Assembly (NCBI GenBank): GCA_947258675.1
Contig: CAMYJP010000151.1
Span: forward strand, 1 to 6,303
Length of the DNA: 6,303 bases
Source: an uncultured Desulfobulbaceae bacterium
Lineage (GTDB): Bacteria; Desulfobacterota; Desulfobulbia; Desulfobulbales; BM004
Direction of reading: 5' to 3'
Shown one piece after another: positions 1 through 6,303 of this stretch. A program made the position numbers and the translations under genes. A model generated the notes under the pieces. It was not told where the DNA came from. It did not search any database and worked only from the letters and a program-made list of their open reading frames with translations. Position 1 is the first letter of the stretch, and every line of letters begins with the position of its first letter.

Positions 1-102
1 ATAAGCCGTTGAAGCTTTTTCACCAGATAAGTAGCTATCTCCAGTCTGTTTACTTTTAAGATAACAGTTTGCTATCTCATCCTTATTGCTGGTATTGTCC
101 AC
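1..102 (-). CDS. Possible N-terminal part of an unrecognised protein, cut by the window edge
   Basis: A minus-strand frame is open from a GTG at 102-100 to position 1, 34 codons without a stop. It begins four bases after the pepA stop codon, the spacing expected of a following gene in an operon. The conceptual peptide starts (V/M)DNTSNKDEIANCYLKSK and is hydrophilic, with no signal peptide or membrane segment in the visible part. Only a weak ribosome site is seen: GGGA lies 8 bases before the GTG, inside the last pepA codons. There is no ATG or TTG alternative in this frame. I do not recognise the family. The alternative is that this is non-coding sequence that happens to stay open: 34 codons is short, and the segment also contains two small AGATA/TATCT inverted repeats (about 27-41 and 59-77). 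The position right behind pepA favours a gene, but only modestly. Confidence 0.4.
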   Translation of the reverse strand, partial: MDNTSNKDEIANCYLKSKQTGDSYLSGEKASTAY

Positions 103-106
103 CTTT

Positions 107-1591
107 TTATTCCCAATGGCGGATTATGTCTAACAGTGTCCTTACCCCTATGCCTGAAGGACCTTTGGGGATATATGGCTTTTCTGTAAAATTCCAGGCA
201 GTGCCTGCTATATCCAGATGAGCCCAAGGAGTATCGCCGACAAACTCCTGAAGAAAAGCGGCTGCCGTTATAGTGCCACCTGTACGATTACCGATATTTT
301 TTATGTCAGCAACTTCCGATTTCAACTGTTTACTGTATTCCTGGCCTAAAGGCAGCTCCCATACTGGTTCACCGCTTCTATCCGCCGCAAGTTTAATTTT
401 ATCGGTCAGATCAGCATTATTAGAAAGCAGACCGGTTCGATGATGGCCAAGGCCTATTATCACGGCTCCTGTCAGGGTAGCAAGGTCAATAACAGCATCG
501 GGTTTATACTTTTCAATTCCATAAGCGATTGCATCTGCCAGAATAAGCCGTCCCTCAGCATCAGTATTGATAACTTCTACAGTTTTACCACCATACATCG
601 TAATAACATCCGAAGGTTTTAGAGCGGCAGGACCGGGCAGATTATCAGTGGCAGGGATAATAGCCACAACATTTAGCCCTTTGGGTTTTTCCTCTCCTAT
701 TGCCTGCATCACAGTGAGCACAGCTGCACCCCCACACATGTCATACTTCATCTCTTCTAAACCGTTACTGGGTTTGAGGTTAATTCCTCCAGAGTCAAAT
801 GTTAGACCTTTTCCAACCAATAACAGAGTTGGGGACTTCTTTCTCACTTTGTGAGACAAGACAACCATTTTAGGTGGTAGGGCAGAACCACTGTTTACGC
901 CAATTATACCGCCCATTCCAAGCCGTTTCATCTCAGCCTTTTCAAAAATTTTGCAGGACATTTGATATTTTTTTGCCAATGCAAGACCAAAATCGGCAAA
1001 GCTCTTAGGTGTCCATTTATTCCCTGGTTCATTTGCCATGTCCCGGGCAGCAGATACAGCAGAGGCCGATACCTGCCCCGCATTAAAAGCTTTCTCGATA
1101 GTTTTAGACTTTGAAGTATTTATGAAATACTCCTTTATGTTCCCAGGCTCATCATCCTTTTCAATTTTTGTTTTATATTTCCTAAAACTATAGGAGCCCA
1201 AGAGTAACCCTTCCGTCAAACATTCAATCATCTCCTGCTTATCAAAATCAAAGTGTTCTGGAATTTGCACCAATAAGCTGCTGGCCTTGGTTGTTAGGGC
1301 TGCTCTGGAAATGACACCACCACATTTTCTAAATGTTTCCCTGGAAAGTTCATCTTTCCCTATACCAACGACTAAAACTCGTTTGGCAGCAATGTTCGCA
1401 TCCCGTTTCGGATAATACAAAAAAGTCTGCCCCTCTTTTCCTGTAAAATCACCAAGCTTAAATATCTGATTGAGCATTGCCTGCACGTTTTTATTAGAAC
1501 ATTTAGGCCCCCCCTTCTTCTGCTCAAGGACAAAAAAAGCTATTAAATCTCCAGTATATTTCTCTATCTTCTTCTGGGTCAGTTTAATCAT
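107..1591 (-). CDS. pepA: Leucyl aminopeptidase (cytosol aminopeptidase, peptidase family M17)
   Basis: This is a two-metal exopeptidase that removes N-terminal residues, leucine preferred, from peptides in the cytoplasm; family members normally form hexamers. At 494 residues it is full length. The N-terminal regulatory domain covers about residues 1-165 and the catalytic domain about 175-490. The M17 signature NTDAEGRL is at 342-349. By alignment with known PepA spacing, the metal ligands are K261, D266, D284, D344 and E346, and the catalytic pair is K273 and R348; all are present. There is no signal peptide. The ATG at 1591 is supported by AGGAG six bases upstream. The gene is divergent from the CNNM gene and shares a 194-bp intergenic region with it. 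A G7 run on the coding strand (1508-1514, codons about 26-29) lies in frame and the reading frame is intact. Some PepA proteins also bind DNA in site-specific recombination or regulation; nothing here shows that role. Family assignment is very secure. Confidence 0.97.
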   Translation of the reverse strand: MIKLTQKKIEKYTGDLIAFFVLEQKKGGPKCSNKNVQAMLNQIFKLGDFTGKEGQTFLYYPKRDANIAAKRVLVVGIGKDELSRETFRKCGGVISRAALTTKASSLLVQIPEHFDFDKQEMIECLTEGLLLGSYSFRKYKTKIEKDDEPGNIKEYFINTSKSKTIEKAFNAGQVSASAVSAARDMANEPGNKWTPKSFADFGLALAKKYQMSCKIFEKAEMKRLGMGGIIGVNSGSALPPKMVVLSHKVRKKSPTLLLVGKGLTFDSGGINLKPSNGLEEMKYDMCGGAAVLTVMQAIGEEKPKGLNVVAIIPATDNLPGPAALKPSDVITMYGGKTVEVINTDAEGRLILADAIAYGIEKYKPDAVIDLATLTGAVIIGLGHHRTGLLSNNADLTDKIKLAADRSGEPVWELPLGQEYSKQLKSEVADIKNIGNRTGGTITAAAFLQEFVGDTPWAHLDIAGTAWNFTEKPYIPKGPSGIGVRTLLDIIRHWE

Positions 1592-1597
1592 TGCATG

Positions 1598-1602
1598 CTC
1601 CT
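1598..1602 (-). promoter_or_regulatory. Ribosome binding site of pepA
   Basis: On the minus strand AGGAG is followed by six bases and then the ATG at 1591. A second ATG, five bases upstream of the chosen one, is out of frame, so this site fixes the pepA start. Confidence 0.75.
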
Positions 1603-1625
1603 TTTCTCATTCACCTTTTATTACT

Positions 1626-1651
1626 ATTATATTATATAAAAGTTCAGTCAA
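1626..1651 (-). promoter_or_regulatory. Candidate sigma-70-type promoter for pepA
   Basis: On the minus strand TTGACT (1651-1646) matches five of six bases of the -35 consensus. It is followed by two overlapping perfect TATAAT boxes at 1636-1631 and 1631-1626. The spacer to the nearer-to-gene box is only 14 bases, shorter than the usual 16-18, so either that box is used with a poor -35 or the match is partly chance in AT-rich DNA. If the 1631-1626 box is used, the transcript would start near 1619-1620, giving a leader of roughly 30 bases before the pepA ATG. A small inverted repeat, GGGTATAACCC (1656-1666), lies just upstream and could be an operator, but its arms are only four bases. Confidence 0.35.
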
Positions 1652-1771
1652 CCGGGGGTATAACCCTAATGCTAAAACTAATAATGCAGATAAATATAAA
1701 TGCAGCAATGAATCTTGTACCATATTTATAACCGAATGGAAAACAGAGTCATTAAAATTTTTCTATCCTAC

Positions 1772-1779
1772 AAAGGAGG
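1772..1779 (+). promoter_or_regulatory. Strong Shine-Dalgarno that sets a TTG start
   Basis: AAAGGAGG, a near-complete match to the 3' end of 16S rRNA, is followed by six bases and then TTG at 1786. There is no ATG or GTG at suitable distance, so this site decides that the CNNM gene starts at TTG. Confidence 0.85.
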
Positions 1780-1785
1780 CTATCA

Positions 1786-2814
1786 TTGATAATTCAGCTA
1801 TATTTAGCGGTAAGTATTGCTATCATAGTTTCAGCATTATGCAGCATTTTTGAGGCAATTCTCTATTCTGTACCTTCAAGTCATATTGAAGTACTAGCAG
1901 GATCCGGCAAGCATTCCGGGAAGATTCTTAAAAAACTGAAAAAAGATATCCAAAAACCGATCACTGCCATTCTAACACTGAATACCATTGCCAATACCAT
2001 GGGTGCTGCTGTAGCCGGTGCCTCTGCTGCTGCTGTTTTCGGGGAGCAATACCTTGGCTGGTTTTCAATATTTTTTACGCTCTCGATTCTGCTCTTCTCT
2101 GAAATACTTCCTAAAACTGTTGGAGTAGCCTATGCCAAAGTGCTCTCCCCTTGGATAGCGAGACCTCTCCAGCTACTAATAAAAATACTCTCTCCCCTTA
2201 TCTGGTTGTGTCAGGCAGTAACGCACCTAATTCCTAAACATGGTAAGGAGAACCTAATTTCTGCAGAAGAGTTACAGGCAGTGGCCATGTTAAGTCGCAA
2301 GTCTGGAGAAATAGACCCAGATCAGGAAAGGGTCATTGCCAATATACTTGATTTGCAAAATGTTACTGTACGCCAGGTGATGACTCCGCGAACCGTAACA
2401 TTTTCATTAAGCGAACATCTCACGGTGGCAGATGCTAAAGAATTGAGACCTCAGTGGGACCACCACAGCCGCGCCCCGGTTTATGATAAAGATCCGGATG
2501 ATGTAGTTGGCATTGTATTGCGGAAAGATCTCTTCATCAAAAATACAAGAAAAGATCAACGATTATCTTCACTGATGCATCCGGTCCATTTTGTTCCAGA
2601 ATCCGCACCATTAAATCGTGTTCTCATTGATTTTTTTGATCGACGCCAGCACCTTTTCGTTGTAGTTGATGAATACGGTGGTGTTACCGGAGTAATTAGC
2701 ATGGAGGATGTTATAGAAGAAATAGTTGGCAGAGAAATTATTGATGAATCAGACAAAGCATCGGATTTAAGGGAGTTGGCAAGGCATAAGAAAAAAACGC
2801 TTCTTGGGGAATAA
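1786..2814 (+). CDS. DUF21/CNNM transmembrane domain protein with CBS pair (CorC/HlyC-like family)
   Basis: This is an inner-membrane protein of the family often annotated as hemolysin-like or CorC; characterised CNNM/CorC members take part in Mg2+ (and Co2+) efflux or Na+-coupled Mg2+ transport. Residues 1-150 form the DUF21/CNNM domain, with hydrophobic segments near 3-26, 60-84, 92-107 and 125-148 and the conserved SEILPKT at 105-111. A CBS pair follows: the first begins at VMTPR (198-202), and the second (about 262-316) ends in the family hallmark FVVVDEYGGVTGVISMEDV (291-309). The protein ends at 342 residues, about 20 residues after the second CBS, so the C-terminal CorC_HlyC domain of longer relatives is absent. 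The tail is basic and hydrophilic, and the stop looks natural rather than a frameshift. The start is TTG with an excellent ribosome site. The gene converges on the htrA-like gene 29 bp away. Actual substrate and direction of transport cannot be read from sequence. Confidence 0.93.
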   Translation: MIIQLYLAVSIAIIVSALCSIFEAILYSVPSSHIEVLAGSGKHSGKILKKLKKDIQKPITAILTLNTIANTMGAAVAGASAAAVFGEQYLGWFSIFFTLSILLFSEILPKTVGVAYAKVLSPWIARPLQLLIKILSPLIWLCQAVTHLIPKHGKENLISAEELQAVAMLSRKSGEIDPDQERVIANILDLQNVTVRQVMTPRTVTFSLSEHLTVADAKELRPQWDHHSRAPVYDKDPDDVVGIVLRKDLFIKNTRKDQRLSSLMHPVHFVPESAPLNRVLIDFFDRRQHLFVVVDEYGGVTGVISMEDVIEEIVGREIIDESDKASDLRELARHKKKTLLGE

Positions 2815-2843
2815 AAACAAGCAATTACCCTGGAAATTCATGA

Positions 2844-3956
2844 TTAATCCGTTTCTTCCAGCCTGACATCAATATTAAATTGCTCGTCATCTCGCAAGAC
2901 AGTCAAAGAAGCTGTATCACCAACCTTATATTTATCCAGCTCATTGCGCAAATCATCAAATGACAAAACTGGAGTGTTGTTTACCTGATGGATAATATCA
3001 CCCAGAATGACGCCTCCTCTCACCTCCTTGGTGCCCCGCAGCCCTGCTTCTGCGGCACTGCTTCCCGGTTGAACTGAAATGATCAAGACACCATCAATTC
3101 CAAGACGTTTCATTATCCTTTCATTGGCAACCGTCACTCCAATACCAGGGCGTATGACTTTTCCATATCGTATAATCTCAGGGACTACTTTGTTCACTAC
3201 TCCTACTGGTACCGCAAAGCCTATACCTGCACTGCTGCCGGTAGGGCTGTAAATGGCTGTGTTTACACCGATAAGCCGGCCGGCACTATCAAGCAAGGGG
3301 CCACCTGAATTACCAGGATTGATCGCTGCATCTGTCTGGATAACCCCCTGAATAGTTCTACCGGTAACTGCCTGAATTTCACGGCCTAGAGCGCTGACAA
3401 TACCGCCTGTTATGGTTTGGTCTAATCCAAAAGGATTTCCAATAGCAAATACTTTTTGACCTACCAGCAGGTCTTCAGATTTACCCAAAGGAATAGCCTT
3501 TAATTGTTCTAAAGGTGCTGAAATCTGTAGTACAGCAATATCCTTATCCGGTGCCGCACCGACTAAAATACCCTTCCATGTCGAGTGATCAGCAAGCGTC
3601 ACTTCAACGCGATTGGCATCTTCTATAACGTGATAATTCGTGACAATTCTTCCTTCAGAGTCCCAAACAAAACCAGACCCTGTACCTTGTGGTATTTCGT
3701 AAGCATTGAGGCTGAAAAAACTTCTGCGAAGCCCGATGCTGGTGATGTAGACAACAGAAGGTGAAGCGTTTCTGAAAACATCAATTGTATTCTGTTCATC
3801 CAGGGCAAGGTCACCTCTTGCGGTGACCGCCCTTGGCACTGCATCAGGATTATATATTGGCCGTTCAGAACGTTCTCTTAACAACCATAACCCGGCGAAG
3901 ACTATGAGTACGATGAGCCAGGCCGGGAATCTCTTTTTTTGGGGATAATTTTGCAC
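2844..3956 (-). CDS. htrA: Membrane-anchored HtrA/DegS-like serine protease with one PDZ domain
   Basis: This is a trypsin-like serine protease of the S1C/HtrA family, which degrades or senses damaged proteins in the periplasm. A cytoplasmic basic start (QKKRF) precedes one hydrophobic segment at about 12-26. No obvious cleavage site follows, so it is probably an uncleaved anchor with the protease domain outside. The catalytic triad is H109 (in TNYHV), D139 (in DKDIAVL) and S217 (in GNSGGP). A single PDZ domain lies at about 270-365; at 370 residues the protein is DegS-sized rather than the two-PDZ DegP/DegQ size. The start is GTG and no Shine-Dalgarno is visible in the preceding 19 bases. 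The stop codon of mgtE lies just upstream on the same strand, so translation may be coupled to mgtE. No ATG occurs in frame before the protease domain, and the basic N-terminus plus anchor supports the GTG. Whether it acts in a sigma-E cascade like DegS cannot be seen, because no rseA-type gene is in the window. Confidence 0.93.
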   Translation of the reverse strand: MQNYPQKKRFPAWLIVLIVFAGLWLLRERSERPIYNPDAVPRAVTARGDLALDEQNTIDVFRNASPSVVYITSIGLRRSFFSLNAYEIPQGTGSGFVWDSEGRIVTNYHVIEDANRVEVTLADHSTWKGILVGAAPDKDIAVLQISAPLEQLKAIPLGKSEDLLVGQKVFAIGNPFGLDQTITGGIVSALGREIQAVTGRTIQGVIQTDAAINPGNSGGPLLDSAGRLIGVNTAIYSPTGSSAGIGFAVPVGVVNKVVPEIIRYGKVIRPGIGVTVANERIMKRLGIDGVLIISVQPGSSAAEAGLRGTKEVRGGVILGDIIHQVNNTPVLSFDDLRNELDKYKVGDTASLTVLRDDEQFNIDVRLEETD

Positions 3957-3975
3957 AACTTTGACCGAATCTGGA

Positions 3976-5361
3976 TTAGAGATGAAGGAGGAATTTAGCG
4001 ATGAGAAAGTAAGTTAATACTCCCAAGATATCAATAGCAGTGGTTACAAATGGACCGGTTGCAATGGCTGCATCAATATCCAGTCGTTTAAGAAACAATG
4101 GAATACATGTTCCTGCCGTGGAAGCAATTGCCATAACAAAAAGAACGGAAAGCCCAACAACAAGCCCCAAATTTGCAGGTTCAGAATATCCGAAAAATGC
4201 GAGAACACCAAGAAACAAACCATACATACTACCCAGAATGATCCCCACCCGCATCTCCTTAAGAACCAGAGAAGAAAGTTCTTTCATATTGACTCTTCCG
4301 GTAGCAATCCCTCGAATTACAATCGTACTGGACTGGGTTGCAATATTACCTCCCATACCCATTACTATTGGAATAAATGCGGCAAGGGCTAATACCTTCT
4401 GCAATTCAGTCTCGAAATACGTGATGATAAACATGGCCATGACTCCTCCAACCCAACTTGCAAAAAGCCAAGGAGCCCTGGTCAGGGCGTTATCGACTGT
4501 TGATTTGAGAAGAATCTCCCGATCTTTACCAGCTCCTGCCATCTGCAGGAAATCTTCCGTAGCTTCCTCCCTGATTACGTCAATTATGTCATCAACCGTA
4601 ACTATACCGACCAATGTATAGGTTGAATCCACTACTGGAACCGCCAGAATATTATATTGTGAAATAACATGAGCAACTTCTTCCTGATCGGTATCGGTTG
4701 TTACAGAAATTACATTGGTATTCATGATGTTTTTCAACGGTCTGAACGGAGGATGTATTAGCAATTCACGGAGCGATACAACACCTGACAGTTGGCCATC
4801 ACCGTGGGTGATGTATAAATAAAAAACCATTTCTTTTTCTTCACTGCGCTTTTGTACTGCCTGAATGGCATCACTGGCGCTGAGTTCCTCATCCAGAGCC
4901 ATAAAATCAAGTGACATCAGACCTCCGGCTGTCTCTGGATGATACTGAAGAAGTTCGTCAACTTCTTCCCTGTCCTCTTTTTCCATTAGTTTTCGTATTT
5001 CATTGGCCACCTCATCCGGTAAAACATCTATCAGGTCAGCGACATCATCGCTTGCCATCTCTGAAAAAGTAGCCACCATAAACTGTGGAGATAGATCCTG
5101 AACCAGGTCAAGCATAATGGCCTGGTCCAGTTCACTCAGAAATTCTCCAACCATGTCAGTTTGTGCTATGATATGAAAAATCTGCTTTCGCTCATCATTG
5201 TTTAAATGACGAAAAATCCAAGAAACATCGGCGGGATGGGTCTTTTTAACAAGTTTAAGCAGATTATCTTCTGCTCCCCTCCGGTGCAGCCGCCGGAAAG
5301 TGTCTAACAAGACCATCCCTTCATTTCCGATCAGTTCGCGTTTTTCTATTTTGTCTAACAT
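3976..5361 (-). CDS. mgtE: Magnesium transporter/channel MgtE
   Basis: This is an inner-membrane, Mg2+-gated channel that imports Mg2+ and closes when cytoplasmic Mg2+ is high. The order is classic and full length at 461 residues: helical MgtE N domain (about 20-130), two CBS domains (about 145-205 and 206-270), connecting plug helix (about 275-297), and a five-helix pore domain (about 298-461). Pore hallmarks are PIVMGMGGNIATQSSTIVIR (331-350) and GPFVTT (436-441). D444 sits where the pore Mg2+-binding aspartate of characterised MgtE is expected. The usual Asp-Pro-Ala before GPFVTT reads Asp-Ala-Ala here (430-432), a mild deviation. The start is ATG; only a weak GGTG ribosome site lies 5 bases upstream, preceded by a run of ten T on the coding strand. 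It probably leads a transcript with the htrA-like gene, 19 bases downstream. No M-box-like leader was recognised upstream, so I cannot propose how it is regulated. Confidence 0.96.
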   Translation of the reverse strand: MLDKIEKRELIGNEGMVLLDTFRRLHRRGAEDNLLKLVKKTHPADVSWIFRHLNNDERKQIFHIIAQTDMVGEFLSELDQAIMLDLVQDLSPQFMVATFSEMASDDVADLIDVLPDEVANEIRKLMEKEDREEVDELLQYHPETAGGLMSLDFMALDEELSASDAIQAVQKRSEEKEMVFYLYITHGDGQLSGVVSLRELLIHPPFRPLKNIMNTNVISVTTDTDQEEVAHVISQYNILAVPVVDSTYTLVGIVTVDDIIDVIREEATEDFLQMAGAGKDREILLKSTVDNALTRAPWLFASWVGGVMAMFIITYFETELQKVLALAAFIPIVMGMGGNIATQSSTIVIRGIATGRVNMKELSSLVLKEMRVGIILGSMYGLFLGVLAFFGYSEPANLGLVVGLSVLFVMAIASTAGTCIPLFLKRLDIDAAIATGPFVTTAIDILGVLTYFLIAKFLLHL

Positions 5362-5839
5362 AGCAACACCGCAAAAAAAAAATGACGTTCCTTAATTTAT
5401 TTTACTAGATCTATCTACCTGGAAGACTCTGTCATTGGAAATGCAAGGATGCCAAATCAGCATATCAATAACAACAGACGCCCCAGCATCGCTTAATGAC
5501 AAACTCCGAAATGGTTATACTTGAAACTCCCTATAAATGCTACCATCTTCACATGGCAAATTTAATGAAAAATACTTTTAATCATGTACATACATTCTCT
5601 CTATCTAATGAAAAATACTTTTAATCATGTACATACATTCTCTCTATCTAAAAATCCTTGCAATAGCGAACCAAATACCCTTAAATCGAGAAGCCTTAGG
5701 CCTGATACTTCGCGAACATTTCATAAATACAATATATACAACTGAAATTGTGTTACAAACGTAAATTTTCCAAGATAGAAGCAAAAACTTCCCGGTTTTC
5801 CATTCAATTACAGCATCAGTCATTAAAACTTTATACGCA
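5362..5839. other. 478-bp divergent intergenic region between mgtE and the flavoprotein gene
   Basis: No gene is supported here. The stretch is AT-rich and must hold the promoters of two diverging genes. It contains an A10 run (5373-5382, T10 in the mgtE leader 11-20 bases before its ATG), an exact 43-bp tandem duplication (from 5563), and a weak plus-strand promoter-like pair: TTGCAA (5658-5663), 17 bases, TTAAAT (5681-5686), each matching four of six consensus bases. A minus-strand TAAAAT box occurs in the AT-rich part near 5400, without a good -35. I see no strong hairpin with a U-run, no tRNA and no riboswitch core. Confidence 0.6.
5563..5651. repeat. Perfect 43-bp direct tandem duplication
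   Basis: Bases 5563-5605 are repeated without a single mismatch at 5606-5648, and the match runs on for three more bases (5649-5651). The unit begins TAATGAAAAATAC, ends CTCTCTATC, and contains the 8-bp palindrome ATGTACAT, so that palindrome occurs twice, 43 bp apart. The unit is not a multiple of three and lies between divergent genes, so it is not a coding repeat. Identical copies suggest a very recent duplication or an assembly error. Confidence 0.95.
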
Positions 5840-6303
5840 ATGCAGTCCTTTCACACTATTGTAATCGGAGCCGGGCCAGGGGGTTTAGCCTGTGCCCGTA
5901 TTCTTGCCCTTCAGGGTCTTAAGGTACTTGTGTTAGAAAGAAACAGCCAAGTCGGCCCTAAAGTCTGCGGTGGTGGTATTACATGGAAAGGACTGATTCA
6001 GCATGTTCCAGGAAATTTAATTAACAGATCTTTCCAACATCAAATCATTAAGACCAACAAACAAAAAATCACGATTACATCAACCGAACCAATTATCTCT
6101 ACTATTTCTCGGGAAAAACTTGGTAAATGGATGCTGGAACAGGCAGTAAACGCAGGAGTTGATCTTAAAACCAACATAAATGTTTTAAAAATTACTAATC
6201 ATTCAATTACAGCAAAATGCAAACATGGCGAGATTAAACAATACAATTATAGATATTTAGTTGGTGCAGACGGCAGTAATTCTACCGTCAGAAAATATCT
6301 GCG
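5840..6303 (+). CDS. FAD-dependent oxidoreductase, geranylgeranyl reductase family (3' end outside window)
   Basis: The visible 154 codons are the N-terminal part of a flavoprotein of the geranylgeranyl reductase/ChlP-like group, whose members reduce isoprenoid double bonds in pigments, quinones or lipids; some relatives act as hydroxylases or halogenases. The FAD-binding dinucleotide motif GAGPGG is at residues 10-15, followed by VLER (31-34), whose acidic residue is expected to bind the FAD ribose. KVCGGG (41-46) matches the CGGG element typical of this family. GADGSNSTVR (142-151) is the second FAD motif (GD/DG type). The ATG at 5840 places the Rossmann motif close to the N-terminus, as normal. 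No Shine-Dalgarno is visible, and no ATG, GTG or TTG occurs upstream in frame before a stop at 5762. Codons in the second half are rich in AAA, AAT and ATT. It diverges from mgtE and nothing in the window points to its substrate. Family is fairly sure; the specific reaction is not. Confidence 0.87.
   Translation, partial: MQSFHTIVIGAGPGGLACARILALQGLKVLVLERNSQVGPKVCGGGITWKGLIQHVPGNLINRSFQHQIIKTNKQKITITSTEPIISTISREKLGKWMLEQAVNAGVDLKTNINVLKITNHSITAKCKHGEIKQYNYRYLVGADGSNSTVRKYL

Noticed and set aside
59..77. Hairpin AGATAACA/TGCTATCT downstream of pepA
   Set aside because: AT-rich stem with one wobble pair and no U-run after it on the minus strand; it also lies inside a possible coding frame.
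440..854. Plus-strand ORFs antisense to pepA
   Set aside because: They lie wholly inside a strongly conserved gene on the other strand and their translations resemble no protein family.
2830..2861. CTGGAA/TTCCAG inverted repeat between the convergent CNNM and htrA genes
   Set aside because: Only six pairs with a 20-base loop and no adjacent T-run on either strand; too weak for a terminator call.
3985..4012. AAGGAGG followed by ATG on the plus strand inside the antisense of mgtE
   Set aside because: The frame is ATG AGA AAG TAA, only three codons; chance match within the mgtE C-terminal coding region.
4040..4621. 193-codon plus-strand ORF antisense to mgtE
   Set aside because: A shadow of the mgtE coding frame; low-complexity Ser/Thr/Ile-rich translation without domain features.
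5442..5455. Sigma-54-like TGGCA/TTGCA pair on the minus strand upstream of mgtE
   Set aside because: The GG-to-GC distance is nine bases instead of the required twelve, so it cannot be read as a -24/-12 promoter.
5362..5560. M-box (Mg2+ riboswitch) in the mgtE leader
   Set aside because: mgtE leaders sometimes carry one, but the leader is AT-rich and I find none of the conserved core or the strong paired elements.
5553..5624. Small plus-strand ORF of 23 codons running through the 43-bp repeat
   Set aside because: No ribosome site, low complexity, and the repeat unit is not a multiple of three, so the frame changes between copies.
5563..5651. CRISPR array
   Set aside because: The two copies directly abut with no spacer between them.

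Overview
The window looks like ordinary bacterial chromosome: five recognisable protein genes plus a possible sixth at the left edge, densely packed on both strands. Base composition is moderately AT-rich. Start codons are mixed (ATG, GTG, TTG) and Shine-Dalgarno strength varies widely. The protein types suggest a Gram-negative, possibly a deltaproteobacterium/Desulfobacterota member: a membrane-anchored HtrA protease with one PDZ domain, a short DUF21/CNNM-CBS protein, MgtE, M17 aminopeptidase and a geranylgeranyl-reductase-like flavoprotein. That lineage is a guess from protein style; no marker gene proves it.

Layout, left to right. Positions 1-102 (minus) hold an open frame that may be the start of a gene downstream of pepA. 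Positions 107-1591 (minus) encode the M17 leucyl aminopeptidase PepA. A 194-bp divergent intergenic region follows, with an AT-rich promoter-like block pointing at pepA. Positions 1786-2814 (plus) encode a DUF21/CNNM + CBS membrane protein that starts at TTG behind a perfect Shine-Dalgarno. It converges, with a 29-bp gap, on a minus-strand pair: mgtE (3976-5361) followed after 19 bp by a membrane-anchored HtrA/DegS-like protease (2844-3956). A 478-bp AT-rich gene-free stretch (5362-5839) separates mgtE from a divergent, right-truncated FAD-dependent oxidoreductase of the geranylgeranyl reductase family (5840 to the window end). That stretch carries an exact 43-bp tandem duplication.

Working together: mgtE and the protease gene are probably one transcript. 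The CNNM/CorC-type protein and MgtE both belong to families linked to Mg2+ movement across the membrane, so the centre of the window may be a small magnesium/envelope-maintenance neighbourhood. This is inference from gene adjacency. PepA (cytoplasmic peptide turnover) and the reductase (isoprenoid or flavin chemistry) look like unrelated housekeeping neighbours. I found no mobile element, CRISPR array, tRNA, rRNA, convincing terminator or new defence-type system.
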